Below, one piece after another: positions 37,949 to 46,488 of a stretch of DNA of 64,000 nt. The notes beneath the pieces were generated by a model. The model did not search any database. It saw only the letters and a list, made by a program, of their open reading frames with translations, and was not told the origin of the DNA. The translations under genes were made by a program, and so were the position numbers. Position 1 is the first letter of the stretch. Each line of letters opens with the position of its first letter. This DNA is from Mesorhizobium sp. NFR06. GTDB lineage: Bacteria; Pseudomonadota; Alphaproteobacteria; Rhizobiales; Rhizobiaceae. The stretch covers positions 62,001 to 126,000 of the forward strand of contig NZ_FOVT01000003.1 of NCBI RefSeq assembly GCF_900115245.1, written 5' to 3'.

Positions 37949-39240
37949 CGGCTCGCCCCGCCGGCCTTGTCAGCCTCCGCGACCTTGGGTGGTGCCTGAT
38001 CACCGGTTCCGGCTGCGGCCTTGCCTTCATGCACCGCCGCGCCGTTCTTCAATCTTGTCTGGCCTTCGACAACGACCTTCTCGCCGCTCTTCAGACCGCC
38101 ACTGATGGCGCTGTTTTCGCCCTCGGTCAGCGCCACCTGCACGGGGCGCATCTCGACCGTGTTGTCCGCCTTGACGACATAGACGAAGGGGCCTTTCTGG
38201 CTGGGCTGCACCGCGACCGTCGGAACCGAAGTCATCTGCGGCATGGTGCCGGCGTCCAGCACCACGTTCACATACTGGCCGGGCCACAGCGAAAGATCCG
38301 GATTCGGTATGCTCGCCCGAGTGGCGATGGTGCCGGAGGCCGTATCGACGCTGGAGTCGACGAAATCGAGCGCGCCCTTGCCGATGGGCGTCGGATCGCC
38401 GTCCTTGGTCAGCGTCACGCCGCCTTGCTGCGGATCGGCGAGCGCCTTGTGCAACAAGGCAAGGTTGCTTTCAGGCAGTGTGAAATTCACCTGCAGCGGA
38501 TCCATCTGCGTGATGGTCACCAGCGGCGTAGTGCTGCTCGAGTTGCCGTTGCTGGTGGTGACGAGATCGCCGACCGAGACGTTGACGGCGCCCAGCCGGC
38601 CCGAGATCGGCGCCAAGATGGTCGCATAGCTCAATTGCACGGTGTCGGCGTCGATGGTCGCCTTGTCGGCATCGATGGTCGCGGCCGCGGCCTTTTGCGC
38701 CGCCAACGCCTGGTCGTAGGTCTGCTGCGTGCCGGCCTGCTTGGCAACGAGGTCCTTGGCGCGCTGCAGGTCGGCCTGGGCGCTCACCAGCAGCGCCTGG
38801 TCCTTGGCGAGCGTCGCCTGGTCCTTGGCCAGTTGCGCCTTCAGCGCACGGTCGTCGAGCGAGAACAGGAGATCGCCGGCCTTGACCATCTGCCCGTCCT
38901 TGACCGCGATCGACATGATCTGGCTGGAAACCCGGGCATTGATGCTCACCACCGCCGGCGAGGAGACGAAACCGATGGCATAACGGCGGATCGGGAAATC
39001 CGCGATCGTGGCGGTCGCGGAAACGATCGAGGCGGAACGCGGGCCGCTACCCTTCGCATTGTCCGAGGCTTTGGCCGTGTTGTCGCCGCCTGCCGTCTTG
39101 TCCGAGGCGGCTGTGTCGGCCCGCTGGCCCGAAATCAGCTGCTGGACCCTGCCCAGCGCGGCGGGCGAAAGGTAGAGCCCGGCGCCCGCCAGACAGGCGA
39201 TCGCGACAATTGCAAAGGCGATTTTCCCGCGCATCGACAA
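37945..39240 (-). CDS. RND efflux periplasmic adaptor (MdtA-like)
   Basis: This 431-residue HlyD/AcrA-type adaptor has an N-terminal membrane anchor or uncleaved signal (AFAIVAIACLAGAGLYL), a lipoyl half (RVSSQIMSIAVKDGQMVKAGDLLFSLD) and a long Ala/Lys/Asp helical hairpin (about 130-205). The second lipoyl half (ATILAPISGRLGAVNVSVGDLV) and beta-barrel domains follow. The C-terminal tail is Ala/Lys-rich. It is the first gene of a two-gene efflux operon. No local regulator is seen; the 208 bases upstream to lysE show nothing I can name. Confidence 0.92.
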   Translation of the reverse strand: MSMRGKIAFAIVAIACLAGAGLYLSPAALGRVQQLISGQRADTAASDKTAGGDNTAKASDNAKGSGPRSASIVSATATIADFPIRRYAIGFVSSPAVVSINARVSSQIMSIAVKDGQMVKAGDLLFSLDDRALKAQLAKDQATLAKDQALLVSAQADLQRAKDLVAKQAGTQQTYDQALAAQKAAAATIDADKATIDADTVQLSYATILAPISGRLGAVNVSVGDLVTTSNGNSSSTTPLVTITQMDPLQVNFTLPESNLALLHKALADPQQGGVTLTKDGDPTPIGKGALDFVDSSVDTASGTIATRASIPNPDLSLWPGQYVNVVLDAGTMPQMTSVPTVAVQPSQKGPFVYVVKADNTVEMRPVQVALTEGENSAISGGLKSGEKVVVEGQTRLKNGAAVHEGKAAAGTGDQAPPKVAEADKAGGASR

Positions 39241-39448
39241 TACGCCCTCTACCCGACACGCCGATTTCGGTGGTCCATTCTAGCTCGATCCACGGCCTCG
39301 TGCCGCGATTTTCGTGGAGTAGATAGGACAAGGGTTTGGCGGAAAAGGGCCAAAACGCGGCATTACGAAGATTTAATGTGCACTGCACAATAGCTGGGCA
39401 GCCGGCCAACGTGCCGCGACCGGACCGCGCGTCGGTCCGAAAATCGGC

Positions 39449-40045
39449 TCAGCGTAGCATCGGCCACAGCGTCGCCGCGAGCAGCACGCCCATGGTGATA
39501 TTGAACCATTTCAGCCGCATCGGATCCGACAGGAAACCGCGCAGCGCCGTGCCGAAGCCCGCCCATACGGACACGCTGGGCAGGTTGACGATGGCGAAGG
39601 CCGCGGAGATCAGCATCACCGAGATGAACGGGTGGTCGGGGTTGGTGTAGACCGCCATGGCGGTGATCGCCATGACCCATGCCTTGGGATTGACCCACTG
39701 GAAGGCGGCCGCATCGACGAAGCGCATGGGCGTCGCTTCCGCCTCGCCCTTGCCGCTCAGCGAGCGCGACATCGCGATCTTCCAGGCGAGGTAGAGCAGA
39801 TAGGCCGCACCCGCGATCTTCAAGCCTGTATGCAGCGCGGGTACCGCCACCAGCGCCGCGCCGAGGCCGAGGCCCACGGCCAGCAGCAGGACGAAAAAGC
39901 CGATGCTGATGCCGAGCATATGCGGGATCGTCCTGACGATTCCGAAATTCACGCCGGACGCCAGCAGCATCAAATTGTTCGGCCCGGGTGTGATCGATGT
40001 CACCAAGGCGTAGACCAAAAGGGCAAGGAATGCGTCAACCGACAT
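39449..40045 (-). CDS. LysE/RhtB family amino acid exporter
   Basis: This 198-residue integral membrane protein of the LysE/RhtB exporter family has about six hydrophobic segments. It includes the signature SITPGPNNLMLLASGVNFG near the N terminus and FQWVNPKAWVMAI in the middle. Such proteins export amino acids such as homoserine, threonine or lysine. It lies downstream of ilvIH on the same strand with a gap of 106 bases, but no link to branched-chain amino acids is shown. Confidence 0.9.
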   Translation of the reverse strand: MSVDAFLALLVYALVTSITPGPNNLMLLASGVNFGIVRTIPHMLGISIGFFVLLLAVGLGLGAALVAVPALHTGLKIAGAAYLLYLAWKIAMSRSLSGKGEAEATPMRFVDAAAFQWVNPKAWVMAITAMAVYTNPDHPFISVMLISAAFAIVNLPSVSVWAGFGTALRGFLSDPMRLKWFNITMGVLLAATLWPMLR

Positions 40046-40151
40046 GATATCCTCCCAGATATGTCAGCCTTACTGTCCTTTTAGCGAAGCTGCAAAACCC
40101 AGAAGCGGGCAACCGCCGGTCCAAAAGCAGAAAACGGGCTGGCGCTCCTGA

Positions 40152-40727
40152 TCACATGCCCTGCGGACCGCGGTTCATCGCGGCCACGCCGGTGCGGCAG
40201 ATCTCGACCAGGCCAAGCGGCTTCATGATGGCGATGAACTGGTCGAGCTTGGAGCCCTTGCCGGTGATCTCGAAGATGAAATGCTCGGTGTTGGCGTCGA
40301 TGACCGAGGCGCGGAAAGCATCCGCAAGCCGAAGCGCCTCGACCCGGGCATCGCCCGTGCCGGCGACCTTGACCAGCGCGAGCTCGCGTTCCAGCGGCCG
40401 CTCCTGCCCGAGCTCATGCGAGCGCACGGTCAGGTCGACCACCCGGTGCACCGGCACGATGCGTTCGAGCTGGTGCTTGATCTGCTCCATCACATGCGGC
40501 GTGCCGCGCGTCACAATGGTGATGCGCGACAGATGCTTCTCATGCTCGGTCTCGGAAACGGTGAGGCTTTCGATGTTGTAGCCGCGGCCCGAGAACAGGC
40601 CGATGACGCGGGCAAGCACGCCCGGCTCGTTGTCGACCAGCACGGAAAGCGTGTGCGTTTCCGGCTTCTCGGTTTCCTTGGCGATGAAGTAGGCGGAACC
40701 GGTCGGTTGAAGGTGCTGTGCGTTCAT
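40152..40727 (-). CDS. ilvH: Acetolactate synthase small (regulatory) subunit
   Basis: This 191-residue regulatory subunit confers valine feedback inhibition on acetolactate synthase. The N-terminal ACT domain is clear (THTLSVLVDNEPGVLARVIGLFSGRGYNIESLTV) and is followed by the ACT-like C-terminal domain. It follows the large-subunit gene by 82 bases and should be co-transcribed with it from the attenuated ilv promoter. Confidence 0.96.
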   Translation of the reverse strand: MNAQHLQPTGSAYFIAKETEKPETHTLSVLVDNEPGVLARVIGLFSGRGYNIESLTVSETEHEKHLSRITIVTRGTPHVMEQIKHQLERIVPVHRVVDLTVRSHELGQERPLERELALVKVAGTGDARVEALRLADAFRASVIDANTEHFIFEITGKGSKLDQFIAIMKPLGLVEICRTGVAAMNRGPQGM

Positions 40728-40809
40728 GAGGTGAATCTCGATTTCAGACTTTTGAGCTAATTCTCTGTTTGCGCACGGCTTCTCGCGACAGCCCTGCCCC
40801 GGCGGCCGA

Positions 40810-42591
40810 CTACACCAGTTCCCTGCCCTTGGCGTCGATGGCGTTGGCGACCGCCTCGTCGGTGGCCTCGTCGGGCAACAGCATTTCGTTATGCGCCTTG
40901 CCGGACGGGATCATCGGGAAACAGTTGGCCAAAGTCGCCACGCGGCAGTCGAACAGCACCGGCTTCTTGACCGAGATCATCTCCTTGATCGCGTCATCGA
41001 GCTCGTCCGGCTTGTCGCAGCGGATGCCGTGACCGCCATAGGCCTCCGCCAGCTTGACGAAGTCCGGCATCGCCTCGGTGTAGGAGTGCGACAGCCGGTT
41101 GCCGTGCAGCAGCTGCTGCCACTGGCGCACCATGCCCATATACTGGTTGTTCAAGATGAAGATCTTGATCGGCGCCTCGTACTGAACCGCCGAGCTCATC
41201 TCCTGCATCGTCATCTGCACCGAGGCGTCGCCGGCGATGTCGATGACCAGCGCATCGGGATGCGCGATCTGCACGCCGAGCGCGGCCGGTAGGCCGTAGC
41301 CCATGGTGCCCAATCCGCCCGAGGTCATCCAACGGTTCGGCTTGTCGAAATGATAATGCTGCGCAGCCCACATCTGGTGCTGGCCGACCTCGGTGGTGAT
41401 GTAGGTGTCCATGTCCTTGGTCAGCGCGTAGAGCCGCTGGATCGCATATTGCGGCATGATGACGTCGTTGTTCATCTTGTAGGCGAGCGAGTCCCGCGCA
41501 CGCCATTTCGCGATCTGTTCCCACCACGGATAGAGCGCCTTCTTGTCGGTCTTGGCGGTCGCCCGCCACAGCCGCACCAGATCCTCCAACACGCGGCCGA
41601 CATCGCCGATGATCGGCACGTCGGTGTGGACGTTCTTGTTGATCGAGGACGGATCGATGTCGATGTGGATCTTCTTCGAATTCGGCGAGAACGCGTTCAG
41701 CCGGCCGGTGATACGGTCGTCGAAGCGCGCGCCGATGCAGACCATCACGTCGCAATCATGCATGGCCATGTTGGCTTCATAGGTGCCGTGCATGCCGAGC
41801 ATGCCGATCCAGTTCTTGCCGGATGCCGGATAGGCGCCGAGCCCCATCAGCGTCGAAGTGATCGGAAAGCCCGTCAGATCGACCAGTTCGCGCAGCAGAT
41901 GGCTGGCTTCCGGGCCGGAATTGATGACGCCGCCGCCGCTATAGATGATCGGCTTCCTCGCGCCGGCCATCAGCTCGACCGCCGCCTTCACCTTTTCCAG
42001 ATCGCCCTGGACCTTCGGCTGATAGCTGGTGCGCGGCGCCGTCTGCGGCGGCACGTACATGCCTTTGGCGAACTGCACGTCCTTCGGAATATCGACCACG
42101 ACCGGACCGGGCCGGCCGGTGGTGGCGACGTGGAAGGCCTCATGAATGGTGGCGGCGAGTTCGTTGACGTCCTTCACCAGCCAATTGTGCTTGGTGCAGG
42201 GCCGCGTGATGCCGACCGTGTCGCATTCCTGGAATGCATCGGAGCCGATCAGCGAGGTCGGCACCTGGCCGGTGAGACACACCAGCGGAATGGAATCCAT
42301 CAGCGCGTCCTGCAGCGGCGTCACCGCATTGGTGGCGCCGGGGCCGGAGGTGACCAAGAGAACTCCCGCCTTGCCGGTCGAGCGCGCATAGCCTTCGGCC
42401 GCGTGTCCGGCGCCTTGCTCGTGCCGGACCAGAATGTGCTCGACCTCGTCCTGCTGGAAAATCTCGTCGTAGATTGGAAGGACCGCGCCACCCGGATAGC
42501 CGAAGACGTGCTTGACGCCGTTGTCCTTCAGCGCCTGCACCACCATTTCGGCGCCCGTCATTTCGCGTCGCTCGTTCTGTCCGTTGCTCAT
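40810..42591 (-). CDS. ilvI: Acetolactate synthase large (catalytic) subunit
   Basis: This 593-residue thiamine-diphosphate enzyme condenses two pyruvates, or pyruvate and 2-oxobutanoate, as the first common step to branched-chain amino acids. Motifs include the catalytic Glu in VRHEQGAGHAAEGYA, the central FAD-associated domain, and the TPP/Mg motif in IAGDASVQMTMQEM with Asn in ILNNQYMG. It starts about 170 bases after a leader-peptide attenuator (42655-42763), so expression should respond to charged branched-chain tRNAs. It is named ilvB or ilvI in different species. Confidence 0.96.
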   Translation of the reverse strand: MSNGQNERREMTGAEMVVQALKDNGVKHVFGYPGGAVLPIYDEIFQQDEVEHILVRHEQGAGHAAEGYARSTGKAGVLLVTSGPGATNAVTPLQDALMDSIPLVCLTGQVPTSLIGSDAFQECDTVGITRPCTKHNWLVKDVNELAATIHEAFHVATTGRPGPVVVDIPKDVQFAKGMYVPPQTAPRTSYQPKVQGDLEKVKAAVELMAGARKPIIYSGGGVINSGPEASHLLRELVDLTGFPITSTLMGLGAYPASGKNWIGMLGMHGTYEANMAMHDCDVMVCIGARFDDRITGRLNAFSPNSKKIHIDIDPSSINKNVHTDVPIIGDVGRVLEDLVRLWRATAKTDKKALYPWWEQIAKWRARDSLAYKMNNDVIMPQYAIQRLYALTKDMDTYITTEVGQHQMWAAQHYHFDKPNRWMTSGGLGTMGYGLPAALGVQIAHPDALVIDIAGDASVQMTMQEMSSAVQYEAPIKIFILNNQYMGMVRQWQQLLHGNRLSHSYTEAMPDFVKLAEAYGGHGIRCDKPDELDDAIKEMISVKKPVLFDCRVATLANCFPMIPSGKAHNEMLLPDEATDEAVANAIDAKGRELV

Positions 42592-42654
42592 CGGTCTGGT
42601 CCCGTATTGTCCGCCGTCTGGCGATTTGCTGGTCGTTTAGTTGGATTTCGGGCA

Positions 42655-42679
42655 ATAAAAAAGGCCCCCGAGGGAGCCT
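42655..42679 (-). terminator. Attenuator terminator upstream of ilvI
   Basis: On the minus strand the sequence reads as a GGCTCCC / GGGGGCC stem (one wobble pair) with a three-base TCG loop, followed by TTTTTTATT. It lies between the leader peptide and ilvI, the position expected for a transcription attenuator. Confidence 0.85.
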
Positions 42680-42708
42680 GTGGGATGCGCATGGGAGGTT
42701 TTCGCCCG

Positions 42709-42723
42709 GCGGTTACACCGCCT
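42709..42723 (-). promoter_or_regulatory. Pause/antiterminator hairpin over the leader stop codon
   Basis: A perfect palindrome GGCGGT-GTA-ACCGCC spans the stop codon of the leader peptide. It is placed between the Val codons and the terminator, where alternative RNA pairing would occur. Its exact role in the switch cannot be read without folding. Confidence 0.5.
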
Positions 42724-42763
42724 TGCCCACGCGCCAGCCTACGAGAATGAGTGCCGTTTTCAT
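42713..42763 (-). CDS. ilv operon leader peptide
   Basis: A 16-residue peptide MKTALILVGWRVGKAV is encoded on the minus strand, ending with TAA at 42713-42715. It holds one Ile, two Leu and three Val codons, far above the expected share of branched-chain residues. It is followed by a hairpin over its stop codon and a strong U-tract terminator, then ilvI. This is the classical arrangement for ribosome-mediated attenuation. A ribosome site is not obvious (GTCCGCGACC precedes the ATG). The gene is too short for normal gene finding. Confidence 0.82.
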   Translation of the reverse strand: MKTALILVGWRVGKAV

Positions 42764-42972
42764 GGTCGCGGACACTAGAGGTGGGTACGGCAGCCTGTCA
42801 ACGGGTAAAATGACGCCTTTGGCGCGGCGTTCCGAGCAAGCCATTGAAAACGCGCCAAACTATTGGAGGGCGTGACGCAAGGCGGATTTTGCCGAAATAC
42901 TTCAAGGTTGCCGGAGGCCCATCCGGTCACGGCGCTCACACAAGAAGCGATCCCAAGCGCGGAGGAGAACAA

Positions 42973-44781
42973 ATGCTCGAAAGGACACCCACCACCAAGG
43001 CACAGGCGCTGCTCGACAAGTTCGGCAAGGCGCTGGAAGCCGGCGACATCGACACCGCCGTCAACTGCTTCCAGGCCGATTGCTACTGGCGCGACCTCGT
43101 CACCTTCACCTGGAATTTGAAGACGATGGAAGGCCGCGACCAGATTCGCGACATGCTGCAGGCGACGCTGGCCAACACCGGACCCACCGGCTGGGCGGTC
43201 GCCAAAGGCGAGGAAGCGAGCGAGGACGGCGGCATCATCACCGCCTGGATCACCTTCGAGACGAATGTGGCGCGCGGCTTTGGCCTTGTGCGGTTCAAGG
43301 GCGACCTGATCTGGACCCTGCTGACCACGATGGCGGAACTGAAAGGCCATGAGGAGAAGGCGGGCTTCACCCGTCCGCTCGGCGCCAAGCATGGCCATGG
43401 CAAGGGGCGCAAGACGTGGCGTGAGGAGCGCGACGACGAAATCGCCGAACTCGGTCACGCCAAGCAACCCTACGTCGTCATCATCGGCGGCGGTCAGGGC
43501 GGCATTGCGCTCGGCGCCAGGTTGAAACAGCTTGGCGTGCCAACCATCATTGTGGAGAAGAACGAGCGTCCGGGCGATTCCTGGCGCAAGCGCTACAAGT
43601 CGCTCTGCCTGCACGACCCGGTCTGGTACGATCACCTGCCCTATATCGACTTTCCGAAGAACTGGCCGGTGTTCTCGCCGAAGGACAAGATCGGCGACTG
43701 GCTGGAGATGTACACCAAGGTGATGGAGCTGAACTATTGGGCCTCCACATCAGCGAAATCCGCCAAGTACGACGACAAAGCCAAGGAATGGACAATCGTC
43801 GTCGAACGCGACGGCAAGGAGATCGTGCTTAAGCCGAAGCAATTGGTTCTGGCGACCGGCATGTCCGGCAAGGCGAACTGGCCGAAATACAAGGGCCAGG
43901 ACATCTTCAAGGGCGAGCAGCAGCATTCCTCGACCCATCCCGGTCCGGACAAATACCGCGGCAAGAAGGTGGTCGTCATCGGCTCCAACAACTCGGCCCA
44001 CGACATTTGCGCGGCGCTGTGGGAAGGCGGCGCCGACGTGACCATGGTGCAGCGTTCGTCCACCCACATCGTCAAGTCCGACACGCTGATGGATATCGGT
44101 CTCGGCGCCCTTTATTCGGAGCAGGCGGTGGAGAACGGCATGACGACGCGCAAGGCCGACATGATCTTCGCTTCGCTCCCCTACCGCATCCTGCATGAAT
44201 TCCAGATCCCGCTCTATGAGCAGATGAAGGAGCGTGACGCGAAATTCTACGACGATTTGGAAAAGGCCGGCTTCATGCTCGACTGGGGCGATGACGGCTC
44301 AGGCCTGTTCATGAAGTACCTGCGCCGTGGCTCCGGCTATTATATCGACGTCGGCGCATGCGACCTCGTCATCGACGGTTCGATCAAGCTCAAGAGCGGC
44401 CCCGGCGCGGCAGTGCAGGAGCTCACCGAAACAGGCGTCAAGTTCGTCGACGGCACCGAATTACCGGCCGACCTGGTGATCTATGCCACCGGCTACGGCT
44501 CGATGAACGGATGGGCGGCGGACCTCATCTCACAGGAGGTGGCGGACAAGGTCGGCAAGGTCTGGGGTCTCGGCTCCGGCACCACCAAGGATCCCGGTCC
44601 GTGGGAAGGCGAGCAGCGCAACATGTGGAAGCCGACGCAGCAGGAGGCACTCTGGTTCCACGGCGGCAACCTGCATCAGTCGCGGCACTATTCGCAATAT
44701 CTGTCACAGCAGCTCAAAGCCAGGCAGGTCGGCTTGCCGACGCCTGTCTACGGGCTGCAGGAGGTCTACCACAAGGCCTGA
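42973..44781 (+). CDS. Flavin-containing monooxygenase (CzcO-like) with N-terminal SnoaL-like domain
   Basis: This 602-residue fusion protein begins at an ATG with a GGAGGA site. The first 160 or so residues form a SnoaL/NTF2-like domain (ALLDKFGKALEAGDIDTAVNCFQ, then DCYWRDLVTF). The rest is a flavoprotein monooxygenase with an FAD motif (YVVIIGGGQGGIALGARL), a second Rossmann motif (KVVVIGSNNSAHDIC) for NADPH, and the ATGYG segment near the C terminus. Such enzymes oxygenate soft nucleophiles or carry out Baeyer-Villiger reactions. The substrate is not known. Bases 42764-42972 upstream hold the ilv promoter and its own promoter. The gene is divergent from ilvI. Confidence 0.88.
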   Translation: MLERTPTTKAQALLDKFGKALEAGDIDTAVNCFQADCYWRDLVTFTWNLKTMEGRDQIRDMLQATLANTGPTGWAVAKGEEASEDGGIITAWITFETNVARGFGLVRFKGDLIWTLLTTMAELKGHEEKAGFTRPLGAKHGHGKGRKTWREERDDEIAELGHAKQPYVVIIGGGQGGIALGARLKQLGVPTIIVEKNERPGDSWRKRYKSLCLHDPVWYDHLPYIDFPKNWPVFSPKDKIGDWLEMYTKVMELNYWASTSAKSAKYDDKAKEWTIVVERDGKEIVLKPKQLVLATGMSGKANWPKYKGQDIFKGEQQHSSTHPGPDKYRGKKVVVIGSNNSAHDICAALWEGGADVTMVQRSSTHIVKSDTLMDIGLGALYSEQAVENGMTTRKADMIFASLPYRILHEFQIPLYEQMKERDAKFYDDLEKAGFMLDWGDDGSGLFMKYLRRGSGYYIDVGACDLVIDGSIKLKSGPGAAVQELTETGVKFVDGTELPADLVIYATGYGSMNGWAADLISQEVADKVGKVWGLGSGTTKDPGPWEGEQRNMWKPTQQEALWFHGGNLHQSRHYSQYLSQQLKARQVGLPTPVYGLQEVYHKA

Positions 44782-44802
44782 TGCGTGGCGCCCTCGCATG
44801 AA

Positions 44803-44832
44803 GGTAGAAGCCCGGCTTGCCTGGCTTCTACC
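44803..44832 (+). terminator. Hairpin after the flavin monooxygenase
   Basis: A perfect ten-base stem GGTAGAAGCC / GGCTTCTACC with a ten-base loop lies 21 bases after the stop. There is no clear T tract after it (ATGTCC), so it may be a stabilising hairpin rather than a full terminator. Confidence 0.55.
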
Positions 44833-44888
44833 ATGTCCGGCGCCGAAACGGACTTCGCCGCTGGCTTCTGTCGCGCATCGCCGCGACT

Positions 44889-45431
44889 TCAGGGTAGCGT
44901 ATCGGCCGCCGCTGCCCCTATTCGCTTCCAGTAGATGAGCGTGCCGGTCAGCCCGCCATGCGGCTTCAGCGCAAAGTCCGGGATCTCGCCGGCGAAGGCG
45001 AAACCAAGCTTCTCATAGAGGCCTGCCGCACCCTCTTCTCTCGCCGTGTCCAGCACCAGCAGCGTGCGGCCTTTCTCGATGGCGAGTTTCTCGGCGGCCC
45101 GCATCAGGCGGGTCGCGACACCTTTGCCGCGATGCTCCCGGCCGGTCATCAGCTTGGCGATCTCGGCGCGGTGCGGCTGATTTGGCGGGAAGTCGAGGAG
45201 CAGCGTGACGGTGCCGGCAAGCACCCCGCCATGCCATGCGCCTAGCACCGCCCTTTCGCCGCGCGCGGCCGCGGCCAGCGACTTGCGCCAGAAGTCTCGC
45301 GCTGCTTCCGCCGGCAATGGATGCATGAAGCTCACCGATCCGCCGGCAGCGACCGTTTCGATCAAAAGATCGGCCAAAAGCGCGATGGTCGCCGCGTCGT
45401 CGCTCAACGCCCGGATTTCAAGGGAGTTCAT
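44889..45431 (-). CDS. GNAT family N-acetyltransferase
   Basis: This 180-residue GNAT enzyme has the acetyl-CoA-binding motif A (AEIAKLMTGREHRGKGVATRLM, with RGKGVA as the Q/RxxGxG/A loop) and the C-terminal GLYEKLGFAFAGEIPDF. It resembles small-molecule or aminoglycoside/amino-acid acetyltransferases. The ATG at 45431 has a TGGAG site; the longer frame to 45572 is rejected. It is the last gene of a three-gene unit with an unknown small protein and an XRE-cupin regulator. Confidence 0.86.
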   Translation of the reverse strand: MNSLEIRALSDDAATIALLADLLIETVAAGGSVSFMHPLPAEAARDFWRKSLAAAARGERAVLGAWHGGVLAGTVTLLLDFPPNQPHRAEIAKLMTGREHRGKGVATRLMRAAEKLAIEKGRTLLVLDTAREEGAAGLYEKLGFAFAGEIPDFALKPHGGLTGTLIYWKRIGAAAADTLP

Positions 45432-45453
45432 GCTGGTGGTCTCCAGGTAAAGG

Positions 45454-45762
45454 TCATTCGAAATGGCTGATCCGCCGGCGCCGTCGCGCCCGCCTGATTT
45501 CGGCGATACGATCGGCGTCGCTCTCGCTGAGATGGCGGCCGCGCTCCAGGATCTCGAGCGTATATTCCTCATACGTCAGCCCGAGCTGCTTGGCCCGCTC
45601 CAGCCGCATCAGCATGACCGCTTGGCTTGGCGCCTTCCAGGCCTTGGCGTGGGCGGTGCGCCAGGCAAGGAAAATGTAGGCGTCGCCCCTGCCCCAGGGC
45701 GGGCCGTCATAGTCGTCGAGCGGCGGCCCGCCATTGTGCGAGCGTTTCGGACGGCGAGACAT
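45454..45762 (-). CDS. Conserved hypothetical small protein (N terminus MSRRPKRSHNGGPPL)
   Basis: This 102-residue protein is basic and starts MSRRPKRSHNGGPPLDD, a beginning that I recall in many short proteins of Rhizobiales but without assigned function. Its middle (FLAWRTAHAKAWKAPSQAVMLMRLERAKQLGL) is helical, and its end is Arg-rich (RRARRRRRISHF). It starts five bases after the XRE-cupin gene and ends 22 bases before the GNAT start, so it is in their operon. The longer frame to 45924 is a shadow of the regulator gene. Confidence 0.72.
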   Translation of the reverse strand: MSRRPKRSHNGGPPLDDYDGPPWGRGDAYIFLAWRTAHAKAWKAPSQAVMLMRLERAKQLGLTYEEYTLEILERGRHLSESDADRIAEIRRARRRRRISHFE

Positions 45763-45767
45763 CGCAA

Positions 45768-46334
45768 TCAGTCCCTGACCAGCGCCACGAGATACTCCGC
45801 CGCATCCGGTCCGGGCGCATGAAAGACGCAGTCCGAGGGCGCCCCCAGCGCCAGGCAGTCTCCGGGTTCGAGCCTGTGCACGACATCGCCCTCGGTGAAA
45901 TCCAGTCTTCCGCCGATCAGCCATATCTGCTGCTTGATGAAGGCGTAGGATGCGGCCGGAAGACTGACCTTTGCGCCCGCCGGCAGGCTCACCCTGATCA
46001 GCTCGAGCGGCATCTGCGCTGCCGGCGACAGATGCCGCCTGACATAGCCGGTCGCCGGATCCCGCCAGACCGGCTGCTCGTCCTTGCGAGAAAGGCCGCC
46101 GCCGTGCATCTCGGCCCGCGCGATCAGCGTCGACAGCGTCATGGCGAAGGCTGCCGCGATGCGCACCAAAAGCGCGGCGGTCGGACTGGTCGTACCGCGT
46201 TCGATGGCGCTCAGCATCGCCTTCGAAACGCCCGAGCGCTCGGCAAGGTCGGCCAGCGACCAGCCCCTCACCGTTCTTTCGGAGTGTATCCGTCTGCCGA
46301 TCGTGGCGGTAATATCATTCGATATATCACCCAT
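45768..46334 (-). CDS. XRE family regulator with C-terminal cupin domain
   Basis: This 188-residue regulator has an N-terminal HTH-XRE domain at about 8-65 (RTVRGWSLADLAERSGVSKAMLSAIERG) and a C-terminal cupin at about 105-185 that probably binds a small ligand. It is first of a three-gene operon with a small unknown protein and a GNAT acetyltransferase. XRE-cupin/GNAT pairs occur in many proteobacteria. A palindrome GATATAT/ATATATC overlaps its own start codon, suggesting strong autorepression. Confidence 0.9.
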   Translation of the reverse strand: MGDISNDITATIGRRIHSERTVRGWSLADLAERSGVSKAMLSAIERGTTSPTAALLVRIAAAFAMTLSTLIARAEMHGGGLSRKDEQPVWRDPATGYVRRHLSPAAQMPLELIRVSLPAGAKVSLPAASYAFIKQQIWLIGGRLDFTEGDVVHRLEPGDCLALGAPSDCVFHAPGPDAAEYLVALVRD

Positions 46335-46348
46335 TCGTCCAATATATC
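46321..46348. promoter_or_regulatory. Palindrome GATATAT-n14-ATATATC over the XRE-cupin start
   Basis: Perfect seven-base arms at 46321-46327 and 46342-46348 span the ATG (46332-46334) of the XRE-cupin gene. The size fits an XRE dimer pair or tetramer site. Autoregulation is inferred from position. Confidence 0.5.
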
Positions 46349-46488
46349 GGAATTTCGCCAGCGGGGAAGAACCTTGTTCGATCGAATTGTCGCAGCCGGC
46401 TTAACACCGCCTACACCATTCGACCTCACCTGACTTTAACCCCGATCGGGTAGGGTCGACGCTCCAGGGGAATGGGACCAGGACAGCC

